From NCBI RefSeq assembly GCF_052857255.1, contig NC_135497.1:182621204-182685203 (forward strand): a stretch of DNA of 64,000 nt, read 5' to 3'. Made by a program: the position numbers and the translations under genes. Position 1 is the first letter of the stretch; every line of letters begins with the position of its first letter. Origin of the DNA: Amblyomma americanum (lineage: Eukaryota > Arthropoda > Arachnida > Ixodida > Ixodidae). Below the pieces are notes generated by a model. It had not been told where the DNA came from. It saw only the letters and a program-made list of their open reading frames with translations, and ran no database searches. Below are positions 1 to 9,391 of this stretch, one piece after another.

Positions 1-23
1 AAGGTCAAATCAGATTTTTTAGA

Positions 24-229
24 TTTATTCATTCCTCACCTTTATGGTGAGCTATACATCCGTTAAATAATGTACATTTGTATAAACATTCCCAGGACAT
101 CAACAACTAAGCCCCCAAGAAGACCTTCAATTTTTCTCTCAAGTTGATGAGGTGGATACCTATCAGGTACCTCAGCAGATCTACCAACAAAAAATTTAAA
201 GTTGTCTAATATCATGTACTCCCGTTCTG
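24..229 (-). CDS. Candidate terminal coding exon with poly(A) signal, unrecognised
   Basis: Read on the minus strand, a pyrimidine-rich stretch ending in TTTCAG at 230 is followed by an open frame starting in phase 1 at 229 and ending at a TAA at 63-65, about 55 codons. Peptide pieces include EREYMILDNFKFFVG and YPPHQLERKIEGLL. An AATAAA lies at 24-29 on the minus strand, 34 bases past the stop, as expected for a last exon. I do not recognise the protein. It lies downstream of the SLC7-type exons on the same strand, but it does not resemble the C-terminal tail I expect of that family, so I do not join them. It could be the end of another gene entering from the right, or a chance open frame. 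Confidence 0.3.
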
Positions 230-470
230 CTGAAATAAAATTGTTCTAAAAAAAGGTGCTATACCTTGAGAAATAGACATGTAGACTGAATCAGTCTGTT
301 GCAGGTATGTTTATGGCTTGCAGGGAGAGAGCATCATATGCACCATCATGTTCCAAATATTTACTGTAGCCGAATTCTGACACTAAAATTTCAGTCTTGA
401 TTCTGAAGAGCCAGAAGCAAAATACACACTATTCATAGGTATCAGTATGGGTTGGTATTGGTATGCAAGG

Positions 471-682
471 TTTACCCTGAAGCAACACATCGGCTATTTG
501 GGACGCCGTAGTAAAGGGCTCCAGATAAATTTAGAGCACCTGGGGTTCTTTAATGTGCGCCAACATCGCACAGTACACGGGCGTTTTTGCATTTTGCCTC
601 CATTAAAATGCATGGCCAGGATTCAATCCTGTGACTTTGGGATCAGCAGCCAAACAGCAGAGCCAGTGAGCCACCACGCCTA
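471..682 (-). repeat. Degenerate Ruka-like tRNA-derived SINE
   Basis: The order of blocks matches the better SINE copies at 5.6 and 43.1 kb: GACGCCGTAGT, then CACCTGGGGTTCTTTAA, a block like CATCGCACAGTACACGGGC, and a tRNA-like part ending GAGCCACCACGCC at the right. The A- and B-box regions carry several substitutions, so this is an old copy. The element reads on the minus strand, with its tRNA-like head at the right. Confidence 0.75.
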
Positions 683-689
683 CATCATA

Positions 690-1870
690 GTAGGTATCCA
701 ACATGGAACCTACATGACACTGACGTGCTATGCTGTAATTACCTCAGTTGAATAGTGTCACAACGATGGCAATTTTAACAGGTCAGCAGTTAAAAGCCAG
801 CTGAGAAATGTGGACTTCAAAATCAAAATAACTTATTCATTTTAGCTGTTACTTATTGGTTATGCTTTCCGAAAGTAACTGTGAAAAGCACAGTAGGCAT
901 ATGCTGTCCCTGAGGTAATGAAAGGAGTTAGTCCTAGTTCTCTGAACTACTACACACTTTCTATTTTGCAAAGAGCATACCTATTTATTGCGAGAGCATT
1001 ACTCGGCTCATTGTGCGAAAACGCCGCCATCATCAGAAACCCCAGTCCAAACACAGCGCGAAAATGATGTCATCACCCCTCCTGGACCAATAGGCCACCA
1101 TCATCCCCACCGCCACATACCTGAAAGCCCGATTGAGGTGTCCACTGGCCCTGGGAGCCAGTTATGCGCCTTTCCTTTCCTCAATCATAAATGGAGTCTA
1201 AAACATCCACTTGTTTTGAAAAAAAGGAAAGGCACATAACTTTCTCAATATATAGGTGGATGCCACCCCCTACTCACAGCCCGACTGAGGTGTCCACTAA
1301 TCCAGTTAGCCAGTCACATTTGCTCTCAAATTTACACAAGAATTGCTTAGGTGCCCCCATAATTTTTAATGGCTATTCAAGTGCCTTTGTTCATATATAT
1401 AACATGCTTACTTTCACCTCAGTATAAGAGAGTGCACCTTTCAATCTTTTTTGTGTATATTATAAATAGTGCAGTATCCACCACAACTCAGCAGGCACAA
1501 AATTCTGTAGCTAAGTAATAGTCCATTGGCTCAATTTTTGGTCATGGGGCCACAATTTAATAGGAGAAATTTGAAATCACTGTAGTAATGACATGTTGGT
1601 GCACAGTGAAAAAATATTAGATAGTCAAAGTAAATCCGGAACTCTCTATTTTGGCATGCATTAGAGTCTGGTTGCAGTGCAACATGTAAATATGCATTAA
1701 TATTAAAGAAACAGTGTAGCAATGTTACCTTTGCTACAGAGTGCAAATTGGCTGAACAACTGAGAAAGCAATAGTGAAATAGCAAGTGATTCGGCATAAA
1801 TAACCATCAATGGCAGTATATAGTACAAGGAATGTCCCTAAGGAACCATGATATGAAAAAGAGGGTTTAT
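690..1870. other. Non-coding stretch, no gene seen
   Basis: AT-rich sequence between two SINE copies. Short open frames exist but show no family motif or convincing splice signals. The section from 1075 to 1310 repeats related phrases (GCCC GA(C/T) TGAGGTGTCCACT at about 1130 and 1285), suggesting an old local duplication. Confidence 0.4.
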
Positions 1871-1875
1871 TTTAG

Positions 1876-2105
1876 AGCTTATGGGGGTTTAACATCCCAA
1901 AGTGACTTGGGCTATGAGGGACGCTGTAGTGAAGGGCTCCGAAAATTTCGACTACCTGGGGTTCTTTAACGTGCACTGACATCGCACAGTACACGGAACT
2001 CTAGAATTTCGCCTCTATCGAAATTCGACCGCCGCGGCCCGGATCGAACTCATGTCTTTCGTGTCAGCAGCCAAGCACCATAACCATTGAGCCACCGTGG
2101 AGGCT
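1876..2105 (-). repeat. Ruka-like tRNA-derived SINE
   Basis: A full-length SINE on the minus strand. Its 3' end at the left starts TTATGGGGGTTTAACATCCC, followed by the conserved GGGCTATGAGGGACGC block, CTACCTGGGGTTCTTTAA, and a tRNA-like head whose complement carries A-box and B-box-like motifs (GGATCGAACTC near 2040). A-rich sequence flanks both sides (AAAAAGAG on the left, AAAAAAAGAA on the right), possibly an imperfect target duplication. Confidence 0.88.
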
Positions 2106-2801
2106 AATACAAAAAAAGAATAACTGCCTTTAACAACTTAAGCGCATGGTTACACACTAAGCTCAATGTGCAGTTGAGGGTGTTTTGTAACCACAGCGGC
2201 CAAATGATTTTTGCTTTATACCAGAAATTAGGACATCTCAATTATTCAAACCGCTTTATTGTTACCATGGTGTAGCCCAAGCTATGATGGCTAAGTACAC
2301 TACTACACAAAATTTCAGTCCCATTCAGAAGACAAATCATATACAAAACTGTGTATAACTGAGGCAAATATAGCATATGGCAGAAAATAATGAGAAATGA
2401 AAATAAATTGCTAGGTTTTGTAATGCCATCTAATATTTCACTGCCCATACTTAAAAAATGTAATTTTTTAAGACTTTGAGGCACCTGTGCAGTTACCACG
2501 GATTACTTCCACCTCTGCCTCTTAAATGATCAACCACTCCTAGATCACCAGTAGATGGGATCATTCAGATACTGAAGGAACAAGCATTACGCAGACTTGT
2601 TGCAAAATAACCGAATAGGATTTTAACCTACATACAGCTTTTGAACCACTAAAACCTTTGTGTATAGCTCAACAGTTTAAATAAAACATTATAAAGCTGC
2701 ACCATTCTGCACGCTTCTGATAAAAATAGCCATAATTTAACAACAGTATGTGAACTGAACCCTCAGTACACCGAAAATTGTATTCAAAGGAATTTTCATA
2801 C

Positions 2802-2951
2802 CTTAATTGGTCGTTTCGTATTAGGCTGCTTTATCCGAAGCCAGAGAATCCCACCCACAGACAGCATGATGAACATGGCCTCACTAAAGGCAGTGTACGT
2901 GATGAGAACAAACACATCAGTGTTTGTCAGGTACAGCAGGCTGAGAAGGCA
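2802..2951 (-). CDS. SLC7-type amino-acid transporter, 150-nt exon
   Basis: This exon encodes one transmembrane part of an L-type or y+L-type amino-acid transporter, the light subunit that pairs with an SLC3 heavy chain in the plasma membrane. TTTTCAG precedes 2951 and GTATGA follows 2802; the exon is exactly 150 nt, phase 0 at both ends. The translation begins CLLSLLYLTNTDVFVLI and ends with the family hallmark LWLRIKQPNTKRPIK. It follows directly in frame from the exon at 5362-5458 (..PAPSLVIL then CLLSL..), which is the order known in vertebrate SLC7A5-8. I cannot tell which subfamily this is, because the substrate-determining N-terminal helices are not in the window. No later SLC7 exon was found to the left. 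Confidence 0.85.
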
Positions 2952-3285
2952 CTGAAAATGTGAGGGAAAAGAATGTAGATTCATTATAAAGAGTGCAAAT
3001 CAGTAATAGCTGCGTTGTAATTTTTTTTCCCAAATTCAAGATATACTGTTATTGAACATTATATAGTAAGCAGAGCAAAGCAACCAGTGCATGGAACTTT
3101 TTACACAAAAATTTCAACATTAGCAAGCAAAATCTCAAGCTGGAGTTGTTCACATACACTAACATATTCCAATTTCAATGGTACGATAACAAACATGGCT
3201 GAAACAATAAAAAAGTACAGCATAGTCCTGCAATAGTTTCTGTTGAACCTTGTGCTTCTATACTGGGTTTCAAAAAGAGTGATGG

Positions 3286-4365
3286 TACCGTATTTACTCG
3301 CGTATAACCCGCCCATGCGTGTAACCCGCACCCCTAACTTCGAACTCCACGAAAAAAAAAGAAGAAACCTCGCGCACAACCTGCACGTTTACCTGAGAAA
3401 AAAAAATGAGCACTACAAAGATACAACTGCACACTCAGTGATCATTTCGTTTTCAGAACATTTATTCAAACGACCACCACCACGTCACTGGTTATCCGGT
3501 TCTCAATCATCGCCGCTCTCACTGCTGCCACTCAAGGCTTCATTGCCACTCTCAAAGACGTAGTCGTCCTCGGAACCCTTCAAGGCACTGATGGCATATC
3601 TTTTAAAACTTTTGTGCACCAAGTTGGCCAGTATCGCTTTCCACGCATCCACGATCCACTGGCACCGCAATGGAATATTGGGCCTTCGCACGTGTCCCGT
3701 CGGTGGGAGGCCGTAAAGGCCGTCGGCCATCCACTAGGCATACAGCCGCTTCACGTGTGCCTTGAACTCCTTATTCAGGCACACGTGAAGTGGCTGTAGC
3801 ATGGACGTCATGCCGCCAGGTATTATAACGAGGTCAGTGCCGGTCTCGGCAAGGTGAGCCTTCACCGCATCAGTGCAGTGGCCTCGGAAGGAATCCAGTA
3901 TAAGCATCAAGCATCCAGTACGAGCAGCAGCTCTGTTGGCGATTTGTTCAGCAGTGGCTATAATCTTTAACTTCTCTTTCGCTGTGAAACACTGTTGCTG
4001 AGTCGCACTCATGACGTCAAAACAAAGCAGGCAAACAGTGGAAACTGGGGTGTAGTACACGAAACAGCACCTGACACAAGGCTCAACAACGCTGGCTGAA
4101 GAAAACGTGGCCAATGGTGTGGAGAAGAATAAAGAGACTATGAATGTGGATTTGGCTATGCCTTTCGTTTGACCCTCATCGGCTTGACAAGAGTCGATGA
4201 CTATGGGGATGACGGACTACACGGGGGAGGCCGCCGTGCATTGCAGTGAACCCGACCCCATCCCCCAAAGCAAAAATTCATAGATAACCCGCACCCCTAC
4301 TTTCTAAACGCAATTTTTTTTTTTTTTCAAAGTTTGGTGCGGGTTGTACGCAAATAAATACGGTA
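3286..4365 (-). mobile_element. Internally deleted pogo/Tigger-type DNA transposon
   Basis: Terminal inverted repeats CCGTATTTACTCGCGTA (left, from 3288) and the complement of TACGCAAATAAATACGG (right, to 4363) are flanked by TA dinucleotides at 3286-3287 and 4364-4365, the target duplication expected for the Tc1/mariner-pogo superfamily. The whole element is about 1.08 kb, against about 2 kb for the intact relative at 12.9 kb. Both ends also carry a subterminal ACCCGCACCCCTA motif. The transposase inside is deleted and broken (separate entry). Confidence 0.9.
3503..4114 (-). pseudogene. Broken pogo/Tigger transposase remnant
   Basis: One minus-strand reading frame is interrupted by a single TAG at 3734-3736. 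The N-terminal part (from the ATG near 4012) holds a short piece of the DNA-binding helix region (TAKEKLKIIATAEQ), which jumps straight to the second half of the DDE domain (LMLILDSFRGHCTDAV). The region with the first catalytic Asp is therefore deleted. Past the stop, the frame continues as WMADGLYGL and ends in an acidic tail (SGSSESGDD), matching the acidic end of the intact transposase at 13-14 kb. In the third catalytic motif the intact copy has QPLD, whereas here it is QPLH. This copy cannot encode an active transposase. Confidence 0.88.
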
Positions 4366-5361
4366 TGTCACAGCTGGAAAAATTAGTTATGGCTAAAGCA
4401 GTACAGTTAAAACTTATCACTCTTAGCTTGAAGCCATTTTTTTTGTAACTCTTGTGACCAGTTCACCAGTACAGAAAAAGGAGTAAAGACACCTAATTTT
4501 TGGGTGTGTGCTTTCTTCTTTGTAATGATGCGTAAGGCATTAGTATAGATGAATTACCATGTGGTATGCGTCTACAAACGCAAAATAATTTACAATTGAA
4601 TTTCTCTCACATGCTGTTTCGGTTTCAACGGCCAAACGGTGGCTGCATGCGACTTCAAAGTTGTGTTTGAGTCACGCGAGGCATGAAAAAATTGCGATAT
4701 GATCGCCACATCATCAGTTTAATTCACTACAACGCTAAATCAAGCTTGCCTCAATAGCTGGAATGACAACAAATGAAGAAGCAGTGATTAAACTGCAATT
4801 TTTAATGCCTCACATGACCTCAACGTAACTTCGACATCACAGAGCGGTTTAAACCGGAACAGCATGAGAGAAAAATTCGGTTACAAATTAATAGGCAGTC
4901 GGTGAATACCACATGGTGATCCACGTATAGTAATGTCTTATGGCATCCCTCTAAAGAAGAAAACATGCTACCAAAATGAGGTGTCTATACTCCTTTATTA
5001 CAAAGCAACAATAACACAGCAGTAATCAGGGCAAATGGCTAAAATAGCAAAAGCAAATACAACCAGCAGTGAACACTATGACTTGTATTGGATATGCATA
5101 CCAAAATCCATCATGAAAAAGATTCCAGTACAGGGCTTCAAATATATCAGTCATTTGAAATTGACCATTAGTATGCAAGCCTCAAGCAGGTTAGAATTGT
5201 GAGAGTTACAGTAGCCAGTACTTGTCAGGAACACATGAAAAGAACTCAGAATAAAGTTGTTGAGTACGCGAACATTATTATGCAGTGTTATTATATTTTG
5301 CAGTGTTGAAAACCTTAAGTGAAATCATTAGGAAGCATGCGACATCTAACTTTACACTTAC
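4366..5361. other. Intronic sequence, no gene seen
   Basis: AT-rich sequence between two SLC7-type exons on the minus strand. I see no coding exon, RNA gene or element boundary in it. Confidence 0.4.
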
Positions 5362-5458
5362 CAAAATGACTAGGCTGGGAGCTGGTGTAAAATGAGTCAC
5401 ATTGATCATGGCAAGACTACTAGGCAGGTGTCCCTGTCTTGCGCCAACAAAAAATAGG
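5362..5458 (-). CDS. SLC7-type amino-acid transporter, 97-nt exon
   Basis: The exon is 97 nt, preceded by TCCTTCCTTACAG and followed by GTAAGTG. It starts with one base completing a codon from the previous exon and ends at phase 0. It encodes LFFVGARQGHLPSSLAMINV and then THFTPAPSLVIL, the family signature region usually read as GARxGHLP..L..I+.....PAP. The length and phases match the equivalent exon in vertebrate SLC7 light-chain genes. A preceding exon of length 2 modulo 3 is required between this one and 9009; I did not find it. Confidence 0.88.
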
Positions 5459-5597
5459 CTGTAAGGAAGGAGTAAGCTACAGTCAGTCATACAAAATGGA
5501 GAACAATAGCAATAGTACAGCAAATTCAATGCAAGATCAGTTTCTGTAGAGAAAGGCATAACACTCCACTATCCCACACTATTCCTGTAAAATAGTT

Positions 5598-5840
5598 TGG
5601 TTTATGGTTTGGTTTATGGGGGTTTAACGTCACAAAGCGACTCAGGCTATGAGAGACGCCGTAGTGAAGGGCTCCGGAAATTTCGACCACCTGGGGTTCT
5701 TTAACATGCACCGACATCACACAGCACACGGGCCTCTAGAATTTCGCCTCCATCGAAATTCCACCGCCGCGGCCGAGATCGAACCCGTGTCTTTCGGGTC
5801 AGCAGCCGAGCGCCATAACCACTCAGCCACCGCGGCGGCT
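5598..5840 (-). repeat. Ruka-like tRNA-derived SINE
   Basis: A well-preserved SINE inside an SLC7-gene intron (5459-9008). The left end has a GGTTTATGGTTTGGTTTATGG duplication, and the body carries the usual GAGACGCCGTAGTGAAGGGC block. The right end is a tRNA-like head (complement: GGCTGAGTGGTTATGGCGC, with B-box complement GATCGAACCC). TAAAATA occurs just outside the left end (5586-5592) and AAAATAAAA just outside the right, a possible short target duplication. Confidence 0.92.
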
Positions 5841-8800
5841 ATTCATTTAAAATAAAAGGAAATGGAAACACCAGAGTTGTAGCATAGTTATAAGAAGAAT
5901 GTTCCAATCATAGTAAAGCAAAGTAAATTAGTCCCAGTACCATAGTGAAAAGTCAGAAGGAATAAAAAGACAATATAATATACGAGTTCACCATTGTGGC
6001 GAATGAAATAACTCTCATAATACCATACAAGCCTGCCTTCTGCAGCTCAATTATCACAAGTATCGGGTACAGCAAGGGTTTTTTTATTACCAGGTGACGA
6101 GCCATAACTAGGCTACAACAGCTGCCATATATCGCATGTTTGCAATTATAGTGCCAGAATAGTCTGTGGCTATGAAGCCTGCTTCTTTGTTGAGAGCCCT
6201 TACTGACTCCACTAATAAGCGCTGCTTAAAGTTTCTTTATATAATGTACATGCCACAAATGTCCAAGAAAAAAAAAAGCTTATGCATTAAACTTGCAAAG
6301 TTGCGTCAATAACCTTGGTAGTGTGGCAGTATAAGTCAACTGAGTGAATAACTCTGAAGCTAGCTGCACGCAAACACCGAAACCCACAAAGCTGCCAACC
6401 ACATGTTGAAAACCCAGAAAACCAAAATTATTATGTTAAGGCACAAATCGCACGGCTTTGTGATGATATCACAGTCACCATACAAACATGCTAGGAAATT
6501 TTGTTGTCCAGATCCATAGTACAATGTGCATTAAAATAAATATTTAAATTTTAAATAAAGACCAAAGGCTCCTATCTGTTTTACTTTTTAAAAAAAAGTC
6601 CATAATGACAATCAGCCTGCATTTTTGTAGCATGCAGGGCATCAGCTCAAGAGAAAAAAAAAAAAAAAGTAACATGCAGGACAACGGGGACTAACAACAG
6701 CTTTACAAACATGAACAATGTATATAAAGGCAATATAACGAAAAACAGAAAAGGCTTTAAAAAATGTCATTTTCTGTACCTAAGTACGTATCTTTGCATG
6801 TATGTCCACGTACTTGACACAAACAGTCAGCAGATGTGAACTAACGCCGCAGTGAACCTAAGTCCAATATGCATTTTTATGCATCTTTTATTTCAGTGAT
6901 TAGTGACGACAGAGCTAGTCATGTACATGACTTAGCGCCAATTAACATAGGATAATTGTGCATGGCCGTTAGGGCAACAGGAATGTCCACGTAACGAACG
7001 TTGCAAATAGCATTCTTCTTCGAAGTCAGTATAAATAAGAGTAATAAGAGCAATTTAGAGTGCGCGTCAGACGTACCTACGTAGTAGAGCGCGAGACAAT
7101 TTCTACAACTATGCTGGTTTCAAGCGCCACGCACACCGCTGGCAGAAACTGATGAACTGATGAAAGTATGGCAGAAACTGATGAAGGGGGTTTTCTTGCC
7201 TCATTTGCACGTGTATTTATGCTGCAAAGGGCAGCTGCCCGCCCTTTGCAGTTAGAGCTGTACTGCACATATCTGAGCAAACAAAATCTGCAGTTCTAAA
7301 GAAAAAGAAGGCCGCCACCATCTGGAAGACGAAGTAATGAGTGTTAGCTTTATTGGCCACACGTAAAAACGAAAGTCTTCCGCATCCAGCGGGGCCAGTG
7401 AAGAAAACCCTGAGCGGTTCGGAAAAGTTTCCACTTAGCGGAGCGATTGACGCCTAGTGCCATTTATCAGAGATTACGATGCACGTCTACCCTTTGTCAA
7501 GTTACACCCCCTCAAGATAAGTTCCAAACAGAATTTGCTGCGTTTGGGGCGGTCAAGGTGGGCCTAGAATTCGGCTTGCGGTGCGATATGGTAACGCTTT
7601 AATTAGTAATTGCATGTATACAATGTTTACCTAATTTTTAATTATGGTCTTATTTCTATACAAACACCCATAGGGTTTTATTTGCCTACCAAATTAGGTA
7701 CGCAACTGTCCCCGGATGGGTGCCCCTTGTCGGAGTATATATAGCGGAACGAATGCATACATTATACATGGCGCTTCAAGTCTCAATGCAAGATGTGCTG
7801 TTTTCTAGTTGCTGCCACAGATGGCGCTGTGATCTCAGTGTGATAGCGGACCCCACAAAATCTCTAAACAAGATGAGTAAGAGCTAACGCAATTAAAAGC
7901 ATGAGCACTAAACCTAATGAAATCCCACTGGTTGTCTCTAGAGGGTTCTAAATATAGAGCATACTGATCTTGAGTCTATAGGCTTCACATAACCAGCCAC
8001 TTTCAAAAAATAAAACTTTCTTAACGAGTTCTTGCAAAGAAGTTTTCTAGATCTTTTTTGGTGGAGCACTAGCAGGCATATAACACCTCTTTTTGCTCCA
8101 TTGTCTGCAGAACATCTGAAAATAGATTTCTTCTAGACATTACCATATACTTTTGTAGACGTTTGTTACACGTTGCGCAGCCCTTCCTGTGTTTTGTGGG
8201 AATGCAGTTATTTTTCCTACCTCGGGGTAAGAGTAATATGTTTCTCTGAAAAATGCTTCCCCATGCATAAGGTAGCCAACTAGACATTATCCTGATTAAC
8301 CTTCCTTTATGCCCTTTTCCTTTCTTGCATTACTTCTCATGTACAAGGATTTCTGTTGGTTTCTAAAAACTGCATATCACATTTTTTCCCCTTCACAGCT
8401 GTTCCCTTCTTGCAAGATAGCTACTTAACACAACGAGCAGTACATAGCACACATGGTGAACTCTATTAATGTACTCAAATCACAAATTCCCCCCTTTTTT
8501 TCAGTAATGAAATTATTAGTAGCTATACCCAGTCATACCAAGCTCACAAAAAATAATCAACCAATTTAGCACTCAATTCAATATGAATGTTCTACGGTAT
8601 ATGGAGCCACAAAAATGCTTTGAAAATCCTCAGTACAAAGGATAATTTCAACGTAGCATCGAGGCTTGGTTTAATAAAATTCAACAGCACGAGAAACTGC
8701 ATGCACTTAATGCTTATACTATACAGCAAATTTAAACAAAGCACTTCTTAGGAAAAGTTATTTGCAGGTAGTACTACATGCAGTGCGCATCAAATTTGAG

Positions 8801-9008
8801 CTACCATATACTTTAATTCTAGCTCATGTGGCAGCCTTCTCACAATACAGTAATCAAGCACGCAATTATCAGCAGACATTTATAAGGAGTCAAAATATTT
8901 TTCAGAATATGTGCCATTTTTCATTAACTTAGCAGGTAAATGCAAGAGTAAGCTAAGAAATATGATAAACTTCACTTCAACAAGTTGCTTCGGATGAACT
9001 GCACTTAC
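5841..9008. other. Long intron, missing SLC7 exon not found
   Basis: By phase arithmetic this interval should hold one SLC7 exon of length 2 modulo 3 (104 nt in vertebrate relatives), encoding the region around the STFG..NG motif. I scanned the minus strand for that motif and did not find it. A TATA-like TATATATAG lies at 7735-7743 and an imperfect palindrome CACAGATGGCGCTGTG at 7816-7831; neither has a gene attached. Poly(A) runs occur near 6650-6666. Confidence 0.35.
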
Positions 9009-9132
9009 CACAGCCACTGCATTTGCCGACTGAACTTCGTCAGCAGTGAGGACCACAAAGTATGAAATATTGGCAAGAAGATAGATGACTGTCACCATGG
9101 GTAATGAAATGTAGATGGCAAATGGCAAGTTC
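9009..9132 (-). CDS. SLC7-type amino-acid transporter, 124-nt exon
   Basis: TTCTTTCTTCAG precedes the exon and GTAAGTGC follows it. The exon starts with one G that completes an Arg codon, then reads NLPFAIYISLPMVTVIYLLA, then NISYFVVLTADEV, and ends NAVAV at phase 0. This matches the SLC7 pattern (R)NLP.AI.IS.P.VT..Y.L.N..YF..L...E, including the usual 124-nt exon size. The previous exons, carrying the N-terminal helices and the GSGIF motif, were not found between here and 17 kb. The gene is therefore partial in this window. Confidence 0.88.
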
Positions 9133-9228
9133 CTGAAGAAAGAACACACATATAATCATAGAACAAGGTATAGTCATGCAATAACAATAACAAGCTCTTC
9201 AAGTTCTAAGGCAGTACTTGAGCTAGAG

Positions 9229-9391
9229 GGGTACAACTGCCTTAAACCCTACAACTGACTTAAACCTTACAAATGTCTTAAACCCTACAAATGCCTTAAA
9301 CCCTACAAAAGCCTTAAACCTACAATTGCCCTAAACCTACAATTGCCTTAAACCTACAATTGCCTTAAACCTACAGTTGCCTTAAACCTAC
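9229..9391. repeat. Minisatellite of about 17 bp units
   Basis: About nine tandem copies of a unit close to GCCTTAAACCTACAATT, beginning near GTACAACTGCCTTAAACCC. The left copies carry an extra C (AAACCCTACAA) and the right copies do not, so the array has two homogenised halves. It lies 97 bases upstream (in minus-strand terms) of the 124-nt SLC7 exon. Confidence 0.9.

Noticed and set aside
7735..7831. TATA box and palindrome as a promoter
   Set aside because: No gene or transcript start can be linked to it, and AT-rich intron sequence yields such motifs by chance.
9229..9391. Interstitial telomeric repeat
   Set aside because: The unit AAACCTACAATTGCCTT is not the arthropod TTAGG repeat.
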